Below, piece by piece: positions 29,374 to 38,233 of a DNA stretch of 45,795 bases. The notes under the pieces were generated by a model. The model had not been told where the DNA came from. It saw only the letters and a program-made list of their open reading frames with translations, and searched no databases. The position numbers were made by a program, and so were the translations under genes. The stretch is from Bacteroidales bacterium (GTDB lineage Bacteria; Bacteroidota; Bacteroidia; Bacteroidales; UBA932), in NCBI GenBank assembly GCA_017555965.1, contig JAFZFH010000096.1:1-45795 (forward strand), written 5' to 3'. Numbering within the stretch: the stretch's first letter is position 1; each line of letters opens with the position of its first letter.

Positions 29374-31185
29374 ATGAGACTGTTCCTTGAAAGACTTTTG
29401 TCTGCGATGCTGATTTTCGCATTGCTATGCTTTGCTGCATGTACTCCTGAAGATATTCCTGAAAATGATAAGGAAGATGATAAGGAAGATGTGAGACCGC
29501 CTTGGCATGACAAGGAAGAAAATGAAGGTCAGGACCCCGGGCCGGAACCTGATCCGGAGCCGGCTCCGGAACCGGACAATTCGCCGTCCTATAACAACCT
29601 TGATGCATACGATCATCTGAAGAATTATGTGAACCGCTCGGTATCTCCGAACTTCAAGTTAGGTGCAGCCATCCCTGTCGATGACTTCTTCAAGAAATCC
29701 TCAAGGTATGAAATGGCTGTCAACAACTTCGATGAGATGACTCCGGAGAATGCGTTCAAGCACGCTTCAGTAGTCCGTGCAGACGGTACGATGGACTTCT
29801 CCCGTGTGAAGCGTACACTTGACGAGGCTGAGAAGGCGGGCATGTCTGTTTTCGGACATACTCTTGCATGGCATGCCCAGCAGACTGCCTACCTGAACTC
29901 CGTCATAAAAGGAAAGAAGGTGGAACTGCCTTCGGGTGAGACTTCTGAGGCGGTGCTTCTGGAGGCTGATTTCAATAATGGAGAAAGTCCGTTCATGGGA
30001 TGGGGCAACAATTCGACACGCTCGGTCCAGAACGGTGCGCTCAAGGTTTCCAATCCGTCGGTGGTCCAGAGTTGGGAGGCTCAGTTCGCGTATGATATGG
30101 CTTCTCCGTTTGAGGTGGGAAAGATCTATGCTCTGAGATTCAGAATCAAGGGATCATCGAAAGGAAAACTGAGCGCAGGTCTTCAGATAACCGACGGTTA
30201 CAAGTCCGCAGGTGAGTACCCTGCAGTTGAGTTCGATACAGCATGGAAGAATGTCGAGATCAAGTGCGAATGTACTGCTGCCGGAGGTAACCGCCTGATC
30301 TTCAGTTTCGGAGAATTTGCAGGAGATATCTATATCGACGATTTCTATTTTATCGATACTGCATCCACATATGAGTATCTCCCTCTGACCGACGCAGAGA
30401 AGAAGGAGGTGCTGATCGGAGAGATGGACCGTTGGATCAAGGGTATGATGGAAGTTACTGCGACCAGAGTCTCGGCCTGGGATGCTGTCAACGAGGCTAT
30501 TTCCGGATGGGACGGAAACGGTGACGGATATTATGATCTCGAATCTGGCAAGGGTGGAAGTTCAAGCAACTTCTACTGGCAGGACTATCTGGGAGATATC
30601 GATTATGTACGTATAGTATTTGAAAAAGCCCGCAAGTATTACGCTGAATGTGGCGGAACTGCACCTCTGCGACTTTTCATCAACGACTATAACCTCGAGT
30701 CGGACTGGGATGACAACAAGAAGCTCAAGAGCCTTATCAATTGGATCCAGAAATGGGAAGCTGATGGTGTGACCAAGGTCGACGGTATCGGTACTCAGAT
30801 GCATATCTCATGTTATGCCGACCAGAATACTCAGAGAAGCAAGGAAGAACATATCGTGAAGATGCTTCAGCTGATGTCGAATACAGGTAAACTTGTCAAG
30901 ATCTCCGAACTCGATATGGGATATGTGGATATTCATGGCAATTCCCTTAAAGTTTCGCAGATGACAGACGCCCAGCACAGGGCGATGGCGGACTTCTACG
31001 AATTCATCATCCGCAAATACTTTGAAATCGTTCCTCCTGCCCAACAGTATGGCATCACCCATTGGGCGCCGGTGGACCCTCCGACAGGTGCATGGAGAGG
31101 CGACGAGCCTGCCGGCATATGGGACGGTAACTACAACCGAAAATACGCCTACGCAGGCTACGCAAACGGTCTGATGGCATATTAA
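29374..31185 (+). CDS. Endo-1,4-beta-xylanase, GH10 with one inserted carbohydrate-binding module
   Basis: This 603-residue lipoprotein (Cys23 in CFAAC, then TPEDIPENDKEDD) is probably surface-exposed. After a Pro/Glu-rich linker, the GH10 domain starts near residue 72 (DHLKNYVNRSVSPNFKLGAA, NFDEMTPENAF, GHTLAWHAQ). It is interrupted by a single CBM4/22-like jelly-roll at about 187-328. It resumes with acid/base Glu374 in DAVNEA and nucleophile Glu512 in KISELDMGY. Compared with the xylanase at 18074, it has one inserted module in place of two and NEA in place of NEP, a common variant. The catalytic halves of the two enzymes are otherwise very alike, including the DGNGDGYYD loop. It lies nine bases after the GH5 gene. 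Confidence 0.94.
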   Translation: MRLFLERLLSAMLIFALLCFAACTPEDIPENDKEDDKEDVRPPWHDKEENEGQDPGPEPDPEPAPEPDNSPSYNNLDAYDHLKNYVNRSVSPNFKLGAAIPVDDFFKKSSRYEMAVNNFDEMTPENAFKHASVVRADGTMDFSRVKRTLDEAEKAGMSVFGHTLAWHAQQTAYLNSVIKGKKVELPSGETSEAVLLEADFNNGESPFMGWGNNSTRSVQNGALKVSNPSVVQSWEAQFAYDMASPFEVGKIYALRFRIKGSSKGKLSAGLQITDGYKSAGEYPAVEFDTAWKNVEIKCECTAAGGNRLIFSFGEFAGDIYIDDFYFIDTASTYEYLPLTDAEKKEVLIGEMDRWIKGMMEVTATRVSAWDAVNEAISGWDGNGDGYYDLESGKGGSSSNFYWQDYLGDIDYVRIVFEKARKYYAECGGTAPLRLFINDYNLESDWDDNKKLKSLINWIQKWEADGVTKVDGIGTQMHISCYADQNTQRSKEEHIVKMLQLMSNTGKLVKISELDMGYVDIHGNSLKVSQMTDAQHRAMADFYEFIIRKYFEIVPPAQQYGITHWAPVDPPTGAWRGDEPAGIWDGNYNRKYAYAGYANGLMAY

Positions 31186-31191
31186 TTGACA

Positions 31192-31226
31192 TTTCATGGT
31201 GCTGATTAATTGTTAGTACCATGAAA
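31192..31226 (+). other. Stem-loop covering the start codon of the HdeD-like gene
   Basis: TTTCATGGT at 31192-31200 is perfectly complementary to ACCATGAAA at 31218-31226. Six more pairs (three of them G-U) extend the stem to about 15 pairs around a five-base loop (TAATT). The right arm contains the ATG at 31221. In RNA this would hide the start codon, so it may lower or control translation of the last gene of the operon. No T-tract follows, so it is not a classical terminator. Confidence 0.6.
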
Positions 31227-31811
31227 CGTCATTTTGAAAATCTGGCCGACAGAGCCGGCCGTGCTGTCCATCATTGGTGGCTGCTGATGCTTGCAGGCAT
31301 CTTCTGTGTTGCCTTGGGCATTTCTGTGTTTGTCTTTCCGATGGAAAGCTATATGGTCCTCAGTATCCTGACAGGAATAATAATGCTGTTTGTGGGAGCT
31401 TCCCAGCTCATTCTGGCATCCACCAGCGGGAACTATATCGCAATGCGCGGATATATGGTGATCGGTGGAGTCCTCGATTTCCTGCTGGGTATCTTCCTAT
31501 GTGCATATCCTGGAGGCGCTGCGGCATTTCTCCCGTTCATGCTAGGAATCTGGATGATGTATCATGCCTTCATGACCATAGCATTCGGAGGCGATCTTGA
31601 GACCTTCAGGATAAAAGGCTTCGGCTGGACCATTTTCGGCGGAGTGCTCCTTCTCATTCTGTCTTTGATCATCCTTGCCAATCCATTCAGTGTCGGAATC
31701 GCGACAATAGTCCTTATGACAGGAATCGGACTCATCCTCTTTGGCTTCCTGCTTTGCTGGATGTCAGTGATTTTAAGGGATGTCGACAAGAATATTATAA
31801 AGGATTACTGA
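31221..31811 (+). CDS. HdeD/DUF308-family membrane protein
   Basis: This 196-residue protein has six evenly spaced hydrophobic segments, the hallmark of the HdeD (DUF308) family: LLMLAGIFCVALGISVFVF, LSILTGIIMLFVGASQLIL, GYMVIGGVLDFLLGIFLCAY, FMLGIWMMYHAFMTIAF, TIFGGVLLLILSLIILANP and IATIVLMTGIGLILFGFLL. The short ends are charged. HdeD of E. coli is an inner-membrane protein linked to acid resistance, but the biochemical role of the family is not settled. It is the last gene of the operon starting at 20415, 35 bases after the GH10 stop. Its start codon lies inside a strong predicted hairpin. No direct link to xylan is known. Confidence 0.85.
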   Translation: MKRHFENLADRAGRAVHHWWLLMLAGIFCVALGISVFVFPMESYMVLSILTGIIMLFVGASQLILASTSGNYIAMRGYMVIGGVLDFLLGIFLCAYPGGAAAFLPFMLGIWMMYHAFMTIAFGGDLETFRIKGFGWTIFGGVLLLILSLIILANPFSVGIATIVLMTGIGLILFGFLLCWMSVILRDVDKNIIKDY

Positions 31812-31851
31812 AATATCTAAGTGAAACAGTATCTTTCTCTTGTGTATTTTG

Positions 31852-31859
31852 TATATTTG
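31852..31859 (+). promoter_or_regulatory. Predicted promoter -7 element of the GH95 gene
   Basis: TATATTTG matches TAnnTTTG and lies 24 bases before the ATG at 31884. A clear -33 element at the usual spacing is not seen; TTTC at 31834-31837 is five bases too close. The 72-base gap after the HdeD-like gene has no terminator, so readthrough from the upstream operon is possible. Confidence 0.4.
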
Positions 31860-31883
31860 TAGAATACTAAATACTGATACGCT

Positions 31884-34343
31884 ATGAGAAAGATACTGTT
31901 CGCCGCAATGTTGCTTGTTGTGGCATGTACACAGGAAAAGACAACTGACCTGAAACTTTGGTATGATGAACCTGCCGCACGATGGGTTGAGGCCCTTCCT
32001 GTAGGTAACGGAAGACTTGGAGCGATGGTCTTCGGTAATCCTGCAAAGGAGCAGCTTCAGCTCAATGAGGAGACCGTATGGGCTGGTCAGCCTAACTCGA
32101 ACGCCAATCCGGCAGTCGAAGCCGGAGCAATCGACGAGATCCGTGACCTGATCTTCGACGGCAAATACAGAGCAGCTCAGGATATGGTCGACCAGAAGAT
32201 CTTCTTCAAGGTAAACCACGGCATGTCATATCAGGCCGTAGGTGACCTCTTCCTCGAATTTCCGGGACATGAGAATTTTACAGACTATTACCGCGACCTC
32301 GATATATCTGATGCGACAGCAGCTGTGAGATATACGGTAGACGGCGTCGTTTATGAAAGGGAAGTGATCTCTTCATTCGCCGACGATGTTGTGGTTGTAA
32401 GATTGACCGCCTCAGAAAAGGGAAAACTCACATTCAATGCATCCTTGGCTTCGCCTCATAAGAAGCAGACCATCGCGGTGGAGGACGGCGATGTCGTGCT
32501 GAGAGGAATCACAGGCGACCAGGAAGGTCTTGAAGGAAAGGTGCAGTTCACAACAAGAGCACGTGTACTCCATAAGGGCGGTTCAATCTCCGCTTCAGAT
32601 GCAGAACTCTCTGTTTCAGGCGCTGACGAAGCCTATGTCATCGTTTCTACAGGTACAAACTTCACTGACTATAAGTCTTTGACTGCAGATGCAGACAAGG
32701 AGGCTCTTGATATCCTCAATGCTGCAGCCAAGAGGAATTACAAGTCCATGAAGAAGGATCATGTAGCAGAATACAGCAGTTATTTTGACCGCGTGACCCT
32801 CGATCTCGGAACTACTCCTGCAGCTGCTGCTACAACAGACCAGAGAGTCCGCGACTTTGCTGCAGGCGACGACCCTCAGCTTGTCGAGCTCTATTTCCAG
32901 TTCGGCCGTTATCTTCTTATCTGCAGTTCGCAGCCTGGCGGCCAGCCTGCTAACCTCCAGGGAATCTGGGCGGAAGGTCTGAATCCTGCATGGGACAGCA
33001 AATACACGACAAACATCAATGTCGAGATGAACTACTGGCCTGCAGAGATCGCAAATCTCTCGGAAATGCATGAGCCGTTCATCAAGATGGTAAAGGAAGT
33101 GGCTCAGACAGGTGCCCAGACCGCGAAGACAATGTACGGCACCCGCGGATGGGTACTCCACCATAATACAGACATCTGGAGAATCACAGGTCCGGTGGAT
33201 TTCGCAGCATCGGGAATGTGGCCTACAGGAGGAGCATGGTTCTGCCGTCACCTTTGGGAACACTATCTCCATACAGGAGACCAGGCATTCCTTGCCGAGG
33301 TCTATCCGATCATGAAGGGCGCTGCAGAATTCTTCGTCGACTTCATGATTCCTGAGCCTGACCACGGATGGATGGTCGTTGCTCCATCTAACTCTCCTGA
33401 AAACGCATTCATGCGCGATCCGGGCGATGTGACCGTATGTGCCGGAACAACCATGGACAACCAGATGGTTTCTGAACTTTTCACAAACATCATCACTGCA
33501 TCTGCGCTCTTGGGTGAGGACGCAGCTTTTGCAGACACTCTTGCTGTGCTGAAATCGAAGATGGCTCCTATGCAGATAGGTAAGCATGCGCAGCTCCAGG
33601 AGTGGATGTATGATTGGGACAACCCTGACGACCACCATCGTCACGTATCTCATCTTTATGGACTCTTCCCAGGCAACCAGATATCTCCTTGGAGAACACC
33701 TGAACTCTTTGCAGCTGCACGCAACTCGCTCAACTACAGAGGCGACCCTGCAACAGGATGGTCAATGGGATGGAAGGTGTGCCTTTGGGCAAGACTTCTT
33801 GACGGTAACAGAGCGTACAAGCTCATTACAGACCAGTTGAGCCCTGCCGGAAGTACTGGCTTCTGGGGCAAGGGCGGTACATATCCTAACCTTTTCGATG
33901 CTCATCCGCCGTTCCAGATCGACGGTAACTTCGGCTGTGCTGCCGGAGTTGCGGAGATGCTCCTCCAGAGCCACGACGGTGCCGTGCATGTGCTCCCTTC
34001 TGTACCGGACAGATGGCAGGACGGTAAGGTTACAGGCCTTGTGGCACGTGGAGGCTTTGTTGTCGACATCGAGTGGAAGGATGGAAAGATCGTCATGCTG
34101 AAGGTGAAGTCCCAGCTTGGCGGAAACCTCCGCATAAGGACTGCAGGTGAACTTGCCATGAAGGGCGGTGCGGCTCTCGACGAGGCGGCAGGGGAGAACC
34201 CTAATCCTTATTTCGCAGTTCCTGAAGTTGCAAAGCCTCTGATCTCTGAGGCAGCGGCATTGGAGGTCCAGCAGGTTGCAGCTACAAATTTATATGATGT
34301 TCCGACAGTTGCGGGCAAGGAATACGTCTTTGTAGGAAAGTAG
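31884..34343 (+). CDS. Glycoside hydrolase family 95 (alpha-L-fucosidase or alpha-L-galactosidase)
   Basis: This 819-residue lipoprotein (Cys15 in VVAC) lacks an acidic stretch after the cysteine, so it may face the periplasm. The GH95 N-terminal beta domain opens with [19 protein letters not shown] and [10 protein letters not shown]. The alpha/alpha barrel contains [13 protein letters not shown], where Asn377 and Asn379 match the catalytic asparagines of GH95, and QIDGNFG with Asp680 at the third catalytic position. The family inverts alpha-L-fucosides and alpha-L-galactosides. In a Bacteroides ovatus xylan locus the GH95 enzyme is an alpha-L-galactosidase acting on complex glucuronoarabinoxylan, which fits this setting better than fucosidase. 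It heads an operon with the Nudix regulator seven bases downstream. Confidence 0.93.
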   Translation: MRKILFAAMLLVVACTQEKTTDLKLWYDEPAARWVEALPVGNGRLGAMVFGNPAKEQLQLNEETVWAGQPNSNANPAVEAGAIDEIRDLIFDGKYRAAQDMVDQKIFFKVNHGMSYQAVGDLFLEFPGHENFTDYYRDLDISDATAAVRYTVDGVVYEREVISSFADDVVVVRLTASEKGKLTFNASLASPHKKQTIAVEDGDVVLRGITGDQEGLEGKVQFTTRARVLHKGGSISASDAELSVSGADEAYVIVSTGTNFTDYKSLTADADKEALDILNAAAKRNYKSMKKDHVAEYSSYFDRVTLDLGTTPAAAATTDQRVRDFAAGDDPQLVELYFQFGRYLLICSSQPGGQPANLQGIWAEGLNPAWDSKYTTNINVEMNYWPAEIANLSEMHEPFIKMVKEVAQTGAQTAKTMYGTRGWVLHHNTDIWRITGPVDFAASGMWPTGGAWFCRHLWEHYLHTGDQAFLAEVYPIMKGAAEFFVDFMIPEPDHGWMVVAPSNSPENAFMRDPGDVTVCAGTTMDNQMVSELFTNIITASALLGEDAAFADTLAVLKSKMAPMQIGKHAQLQEWMYDWDNPDDHHRHVSHLYGLFPGNQISPWRTPELFAAARNSLNYRGDPATGWSMGWKVCLWARLLDGNRAYKLITDQLSPAGSTGFWGKGGTYPNLFDAHPPFQIDGNFGCAAGVAEMLLQSHDGAVHVLPSVPDRWQDGKVTGLVARGGFVVDIEWKDGKIVMLKVKSQLGGNLRIRTAGELAMKGGAALDEAAGENPNPYFAVPEVAKPLISEAAALEVQQVAATNLYDVPTVAGKEYVFVGK

Positions 34344-34350
34344 TTCCGGG

Positions 34351-35115
34351 ATGGATAATGTTCAGACAAATTCGGCGATATCGGTCGACTGTGCGATATT
34401 CGGGTTCGATGGAACGAACCTGAAGACTCTTCTTGTCAGAAGAAGGACGGTCGACCCGCTATATCACGAAAAGGAACTGAAGCTGCCCGGAGGTATGATC
34501 AGGGAAAACGAGACCCTGCCGGAAGCTGCCTCGCGAATTGCTGAAGGAGCGACCGGACTCAGAGACCTCTATCTCAAGCAGACCTCGATCTTCTCGGATC
34601 CGGAACGTGTCGACGAAGATGAGTTGAAATGGATATGCCAGTACCACGGCATACATACCGACCGAGTGGTTACTGTGGGATATTATGCCCTGGTGAAGCT
34701 TGATCAGGGAATGACCCGATATACGAAGAGCAAGGGTGCGGTCTGGGTGAATGTCGATGATATCCACTACCTTATCATGGACCATATGGACATCCTTTCC
34801 GATGCCCTGTCAGTTCTTCAGAAGGATATCGTATGGTCGCCTGTCGCGTTCAAGCTTCTGCCGAAGAAGTTTACCGTGCGACAGCTGCAGAACCTTCTCG
34901 AAGCCGTGTTCGGAATTGAGATAGACAACAGGAATTTCCGTAAGAAACTCTTCGCTTCAGGCATCCTTCTGGAGACCGAAGAGATGGAAGATAACGTAAA
35001 TCACAAGCCTGCAAGACTCTATACGCTGAATAAAAGTGCTTTCGGAAAGAAAGGAAATAGGATGGATATAGTAAATTTATCCTTGTTTTCTGGTCTTTTA
35101 AGTGTCAGAAAATAA
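34351..35115 (+). CDS. Nudix-type transcriptional regulator (NrtR/AraR class), probable xylose regulator
   Basis: This 254-residue protein joins an N-terminal Nudix domain (about 8-145) to a C-terminal winged helix (about 165-240: LPKKFTVRQLQNLLEAVFG, then NRNFRKKLFASGILLE). In the Nudix box the first Gly48 and Glu54 and Arg62 are kept. The catalytic glutamates of the consensus REUxEE are replaced (Ile63, Gly66, Ala67), so hydrolase activity is very unlikely. That is the pattern of NrtR-type regulators, including the Bacteroides arabinose regulator. In B. thetaiotaomicron a similar Nudix gene precedes the xylulokinase, xylose isomerase and symporter genes, the same order as here. It probably represses or activates xylBAE in response to a pentose ligand. 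That last step is inference. Confidence 0.88.
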   Translation: MDNVQTNSAISVDCAIFGFDGTNLKTLLVRRRTVDPLYHEKELKLPGGMIRENETLPEAASRIAEGATGLRDLYLKQTSIFSDPERVDEDELKWICQYHGIHTDRVVTVGYYALVKLDQGMTRYTKSKGAVWVNVDDIHYLIMDHMDILSDALSVLQKDIVWSPVAFKLLPKKFTVRQLQNLLEAVFGIEIDNRNFRKKLFASGILLETEEMEDNVNHKPARLYTLNKSAFGKKGNRMDIVNLSLFSGLLSVRK

Positions 35116-35155
35116 GTAATTTAAACATTTAGTTAGCGTATTTTTGGTACAAACC

Positions 35156-35186
35156 TTTCGTAGATTGGAAAAATCTGCTAATTTTG
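35156..35186 (+). promoter_or_regulatory. xylB promoter with a possible operator in the spacer
   Basis: TTTC at 35156-35159 and TAATTTTG at 35179-35186 are 19 bases apart, a good Bacteroidetes promoter. Between them lies AGATT-GGAAA-AATCT (35162-35176), a perfect 5-base inverted repeat with a 5-base centre. This is a natural place for a repressor such as the Nudix regulator encoded just upstream. The leader is about 40 bases long. Confidence 0.6.
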
Positions 35187-35232
35187 CATTGATGTATTAA
35201 CGTCACATATAGGAATAACTAAAATTAAAAAC

Positions 35233-36705
35233 ATGTATCTATTAGGTTACGATATCGGAAGCTCGTCAGTTAAAGCGAGCATCGTGGATGCACAGAGCGG
35301 AAAGTGCGCTGCATCAGCATTTTATCCAAAGTCAGAAGCTCCTATCATCGCTGTAAAGAAGGGATGGGCAGAGCAGGAACCATCATCATGGTGGGAGTAT
35401 CTCAAGCAGGCAACTGCTGACATTCTTGCTACTTCAGGAGTTGATCCGAAGGATATCAAGGCAATCGGTATCTCTTATCAGATGCACGGTCTTGTTTGCG
35501 TAGACAAGGACATGAACGTTCTTCGTCCGTCAATCATCTGGTGCGACTCTCGCGCAGTGCCTTACGGTCAGAACGCATTCGACACACTCGGACACGAGAA
35601 CTGCCTCCAGCATCTTCTCAACTCTCCAGGTAACTTCACAGCTTCAAAGCTCGCATGGGTTAAGGAGAATGAGCCGGAGCTCTACGCTAAGATCTACAAG
35701 ATCATGCTTCCAGGTGACTACATCGCAATGAAGCTCAGCGGTGAGATCTGCACAACAGTTTCAGGTCTTTCAGAGGGTATGTTCTGGGATTTCAAGAACA
35801 ACGAGGTTTCAAAGATGCTTCTCGATTACTACGGAATCGACAGCTCTCTCATCCCAGAGATCCGTCCTACATTCTCAGAGCAGGGTAAGGTAAGCGCAGC
35901 AGCTGCTGCAGAGCTCGGCCTTGCAGAGGGAACACCTATCACTTACCGTGGTGGTGACCAGCCTAACAACGCACTCTCACTCAACGTGTTCAACCCAGGT
36001 GAGATCGCTTCTACAGCAGGTACTTCAGGCGTTGTTTACGGTGTCCTCGGAGATGTAAACTATGACCCTAAGTCACGTGTGAACACATTCGCACATGTTA
36101 ACCATACAGCTGAGCAGACTCGTCTCGGTGTACTTCTCTGCATCAACGGTACAGGTATCCTCAATTCATGGATGAAGAGAAACGTTGCTCCAGAGGGCAT
36201 CTCTTATGCAGACATGAACGACCTCGCAGCTCAGGCTCCTATCGGTAGCGCAGGCGTAAGCATCCTCCCATTCGGTAACGGTGCTGAGCGTATGCTCGAG
36301 AACAAGGAGGTTGGTGCTTCTATCCACGGAATCAACTTCAACGTACACAACAAGTCACACCTTGTACGTGCAGCTCAGGAGGGTATCGTATTCTCATTCA
36401 AGTACGGTATCGAGGTTATGGAGCAGATGGGTATGAACGTAAGCAAGATCCACGCTGGTCACGCTAACATGTTCCTCAGCCCTATCTTCAGAAATACTCT
36501 CGCAGGTGTAACAGGCGCAGTCATCGATCTTTACGATACTGACGGTTCTGTAGGTGCAGCTAAGGGTGCAGGTATCGGAGCAGGTATCTACAAGGATAAC
36601 AACGACGCATTCTCAACTCTTGAGAAGCTCGCTGTAATCGAGCCTTCAGCAGCTGACGCACAGGCATACGCTGATGCATACGAGACTTGGAAGTCAAGAC
36701 TTTAA
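35233..36705 (+). CDS. xylB: Xylulokinase
   Basis: This 490-residue FGGY-family kinase phosphorylates D-xylulose to xylulose 5-phosphate for the pentose phosphate pathway. The N-terminal ATPase motif GYDIGSSSVKASIVD is followed by the substrate loop ISYQMHGLV, the segment IIWCDSRA, catalytic Asp242 in YRGGDQPNNA, and the phosphate-binding TAGTSGVVYG. The C-terminal FGGY motif region contains HAGHANMFLSPIF. The length is normal for XylB. It starts the xyl operon, and xylA follows after 46 bases without a terminator. Codon use is strongly biased towards preferred codons, which suggests high expression. Confidence 0.95.
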   Translation: MYLLGYDIGSSSVKASIVDAQSGKCAASAFYPKSEAPIIAVKKGWAEQEPSSWWEYLKQATADILATSGVDPKDIKAIGISYQMHGLVCVDKDMNVLRPSIIWCDSRAVPYGQNAFDTLGHENCLQHLLNSPGNFTASKLAWVKENEPELYAKIYKIMLPGDYIAMKLSGEICTTVSGLSEGMFWDFKNNEVSKMLLDYYGIDSSLIPEIRPTFSEQGKVSAAAAAELGLAEGTPITYRGGDQPNNALSLNVFNPGEIASTAGTSGVVYGVLGDVNYDPKSRVNTFAHVNHTAEQTRLGVLLCINGTGILNSWMKRNVAPEGISYADMNDLAAQAPIGSAGVSILPFGNGAERMLENKEVGASIHGINFNVHNKSHLVRAAQEGIVFSFKYGIEVMEQMGMNVSKIHAGHANMFLSPIFRNTLAGVTGAVIDLYDTDGSVGAAKGAGIGAGIYKDNNDAFSTLEKLAVIEPSAADAQAYADAYETWKSRL

Positions 36706-36751
36706 TAACTGAAAATTCATACTAACAACTTTTATTTATTTCACTAAAATT

Positions 36752-38068
36752 ATGGCAACAAAAGAATTTTTCCCTGGTATCGGTAAGATCCAGTTCGAAG
36801 GCAAGGAGAGCAAGAACCCAATGGCTTTCCGTTATTATGATGCAAACAAGGTAGTCCTCGGCAAGACTATGGCTGAGTGGCTCAAGTTCGCTATGGCTTG
36901 GTGGCACACACTCTGCGCTGAGGGTGCTGACCAGTTCGGTGGCGGTACAAAGTCATTCCCTTGGAACGCAGCTACTGATCCAGTAGAGGTTGCTAAGGCT
37001 AAGGTTGACGCAGGTTTCGAGTTCATGCAGAAGATGGGTATCGAGTACTACTGCTTCCACGATGTTGACCTCGTTGACGAGGGTGCAAACGTTGAGGAGT
37101 ATGAGGCTAACCTTAAGGCTGTTGTAGCTTATCTTAAGGAGAAGCAGGCTGAGACTGGTATCAAGCTTCTTTGGGGAACAGCTAACGTATTCGGTAACAA
37201 GCGTTACATGAACGGTGCTGCTACTAACCCTGATTTCGACGTAGTTGCTCGCGCTGGTGTTCAGATCAAGAACGCTATTGACGCGACTATCGAGCTCGGC
37301 GGTCAGAACTATGTATTCTGGGGTGGCCGTGAGGGTTACATGAGCCTTCTTAACACAGACCAGAAGAGAGAGAAGGAGCACCTTGCACAGATGCTTACTC
37401 TCGCTCGTGACTACGCTCGTTCAAAGGGCTTCACAGGTACATTCCTTATCGAGCCTAAGCCAATGGAGCCTTCAAAGCACCAGTACGATGTTGATACTGA
37501 GACTGTAATCGGCTTCCTTAAGGCACACGGTCTTGAGAACGACTTCAAGGTGAACATCGAGGTTAACCACGCTACTCTCGCAGGTCACACATTCGAGCAC
37601 GAGCTTGCAGTTGCTGTTGACAACAACATGCTCGGTTCTATCGACGCTAACCGCGGTGACTACCAGAACGGTTGGGATACTGACCAGTTCCCTTGCGACA
37701 ACTACGAGCTCACTCAGGCTATGATGCAGATCATCCGTGGTGGCGGTCTCGGAAACGGTGGTACTAACTTCGACGCTAAGACTCGTCGTAACTCTACTGA
37801 CCTCGAGGACATCTTCATCGCACACATCGCTGGTATGGACGCAATGGCACGTGCTCTTGAGAGCGCTGCTGCTCTTCTCGAGGAGAGCCCATACAAGAAG
37901 ATGCTTGCTGAGCGTTATGCTTCATTCGATTCAGGTAAGGGTAAGGAGTTCGAGGAAGGCAAGCTTACTCTCGAGGACGTTTACGCTTACGGAAAGCAGG
38001 TTGACGAGCCTAAGCAGACTTCAGGAAAGCAGGAGCTTTACGAGGCTATCCTCAACATGTATTGCTAA
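36752..38068 (+). CDS. xylA: Xylose isomerase
   Basis: This 438-residue cytoplasmic enzyme interconverts D-xylose and D-xylulose using two divalent metals. Conserved features are [17 protein letters not shown] near residue 50, the catalytic pair His103 and Asp106 in [13 protein letters not shown], the metal-binding [13 protein letters not shown] near residue 235, [17 protein letters not shown] near 270, and [20 protein letters not shown] near 300. Length and motifs place it in class II xylose isomerases, the type found in Bacteroidales. It lies between xylB and xylE. The gene is rich in preferred codons. A short hairpin and a set of palindromic repeats follow it. Confidence 0.97.
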   Translation: MATKEFFPGIGKIQFEGKESKNPMAFRYYDANKVVLGKTMAEWLKFAMAWWHTLCAEGADQFGGGTKSFPWNAATDPVEVAKAKVDAGFEFMQKMGIEYYCFHDVDLVDEGANVEEYEANLKAVVAYLKEKQAETGIKLLWGTANVFGNKRYMNGAATNPDFDVVARAGVQIKNAIDATIELGGQNYVFWGGREGYMSLLNTDQKREKEHLAQMLTLARDYARSKGFTGTFLIEPKPMEPSKHQYDVDTETVIGFLKAHGLENDFKVNIEVNHATLAGHTFEHELAVAVDNNMLGSIDANRGDYQNGWDTDQFPCDNYELTQAMMQIIRGGGLGNGGTNFDAKTRRNSTDLEDIFIAHIAGMDAMARALESAAALLEESPYKKMLAERYASFDSGKGKEFEEGKLTLEDVYAYGKQVDEPKQTSGKQELYEAILNMYC

Positions 38069-38073
38069 TTAAG

Positions 38074-38093
38074 ATTGCCGGATTCCCGGCAAT
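38074..38093 (+). other. Short stem-loop after xylA
   Basis: ATTGCCGG at 38074-38081 pairs perfectly with CCGGCAAT at 38086-38093 around a four-base loop, six bases after the xylA stop. No T-tract follows, so it may protect the 3' end of xylBA mRNA or weakly attenuate xylE instead of terminating. Confidence 0.5.
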
Positions 38094-38105
38094 GACATAG
38101 AATAA

Positions 38106-38229
38106 TGTCATCCCCGGTTGCAGTGTGGATCATCCCATACCCGACCGGGGATCTTCATGACACCAATGTCATCCCCGGCTTGACCGGATTTTCATGACAA
38201 TAATGTCATCCCCGGCTTGACCGGGGATC
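38106..38229 (+). repeat. Three REP-like palindromic units between xylA and xylE
   Basis: The block TGTCATCCCCGG occurs at 38106-38117, 38167-38178 and 38204-38215. In the third unit it is followed by CTTGA and CCGGGGATC, making an 8-pair stem with a five-base loop. The first unit has the same ends but its arms are split by extra sequence. The second has lost part of its right arm. Fragments of a spacer (TTCATGACA) recur between units. The arrangement resembles repetitive extragenic palindromes; other genomic copies cannot be seen here. Confidence 0.75.
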
Positions 38230-38233
38230 TTAT

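Noticed and set aside
32616-33653. 345-codon open frame antisense to the GH95 gene
   Set aside because: It is in the shadow of a clear GH95 gene with all catalytic residues. The translation is rich in Cys, Arg, Ser and His without any recognisable domain or signal.
38106-38229. Possible CRISPR array
   Set aside because: Only three units with unequal spacing (61 and 37 bases), palindromic arms and repeated spacer fragments; no cas gene. A REP-like element explains it better.
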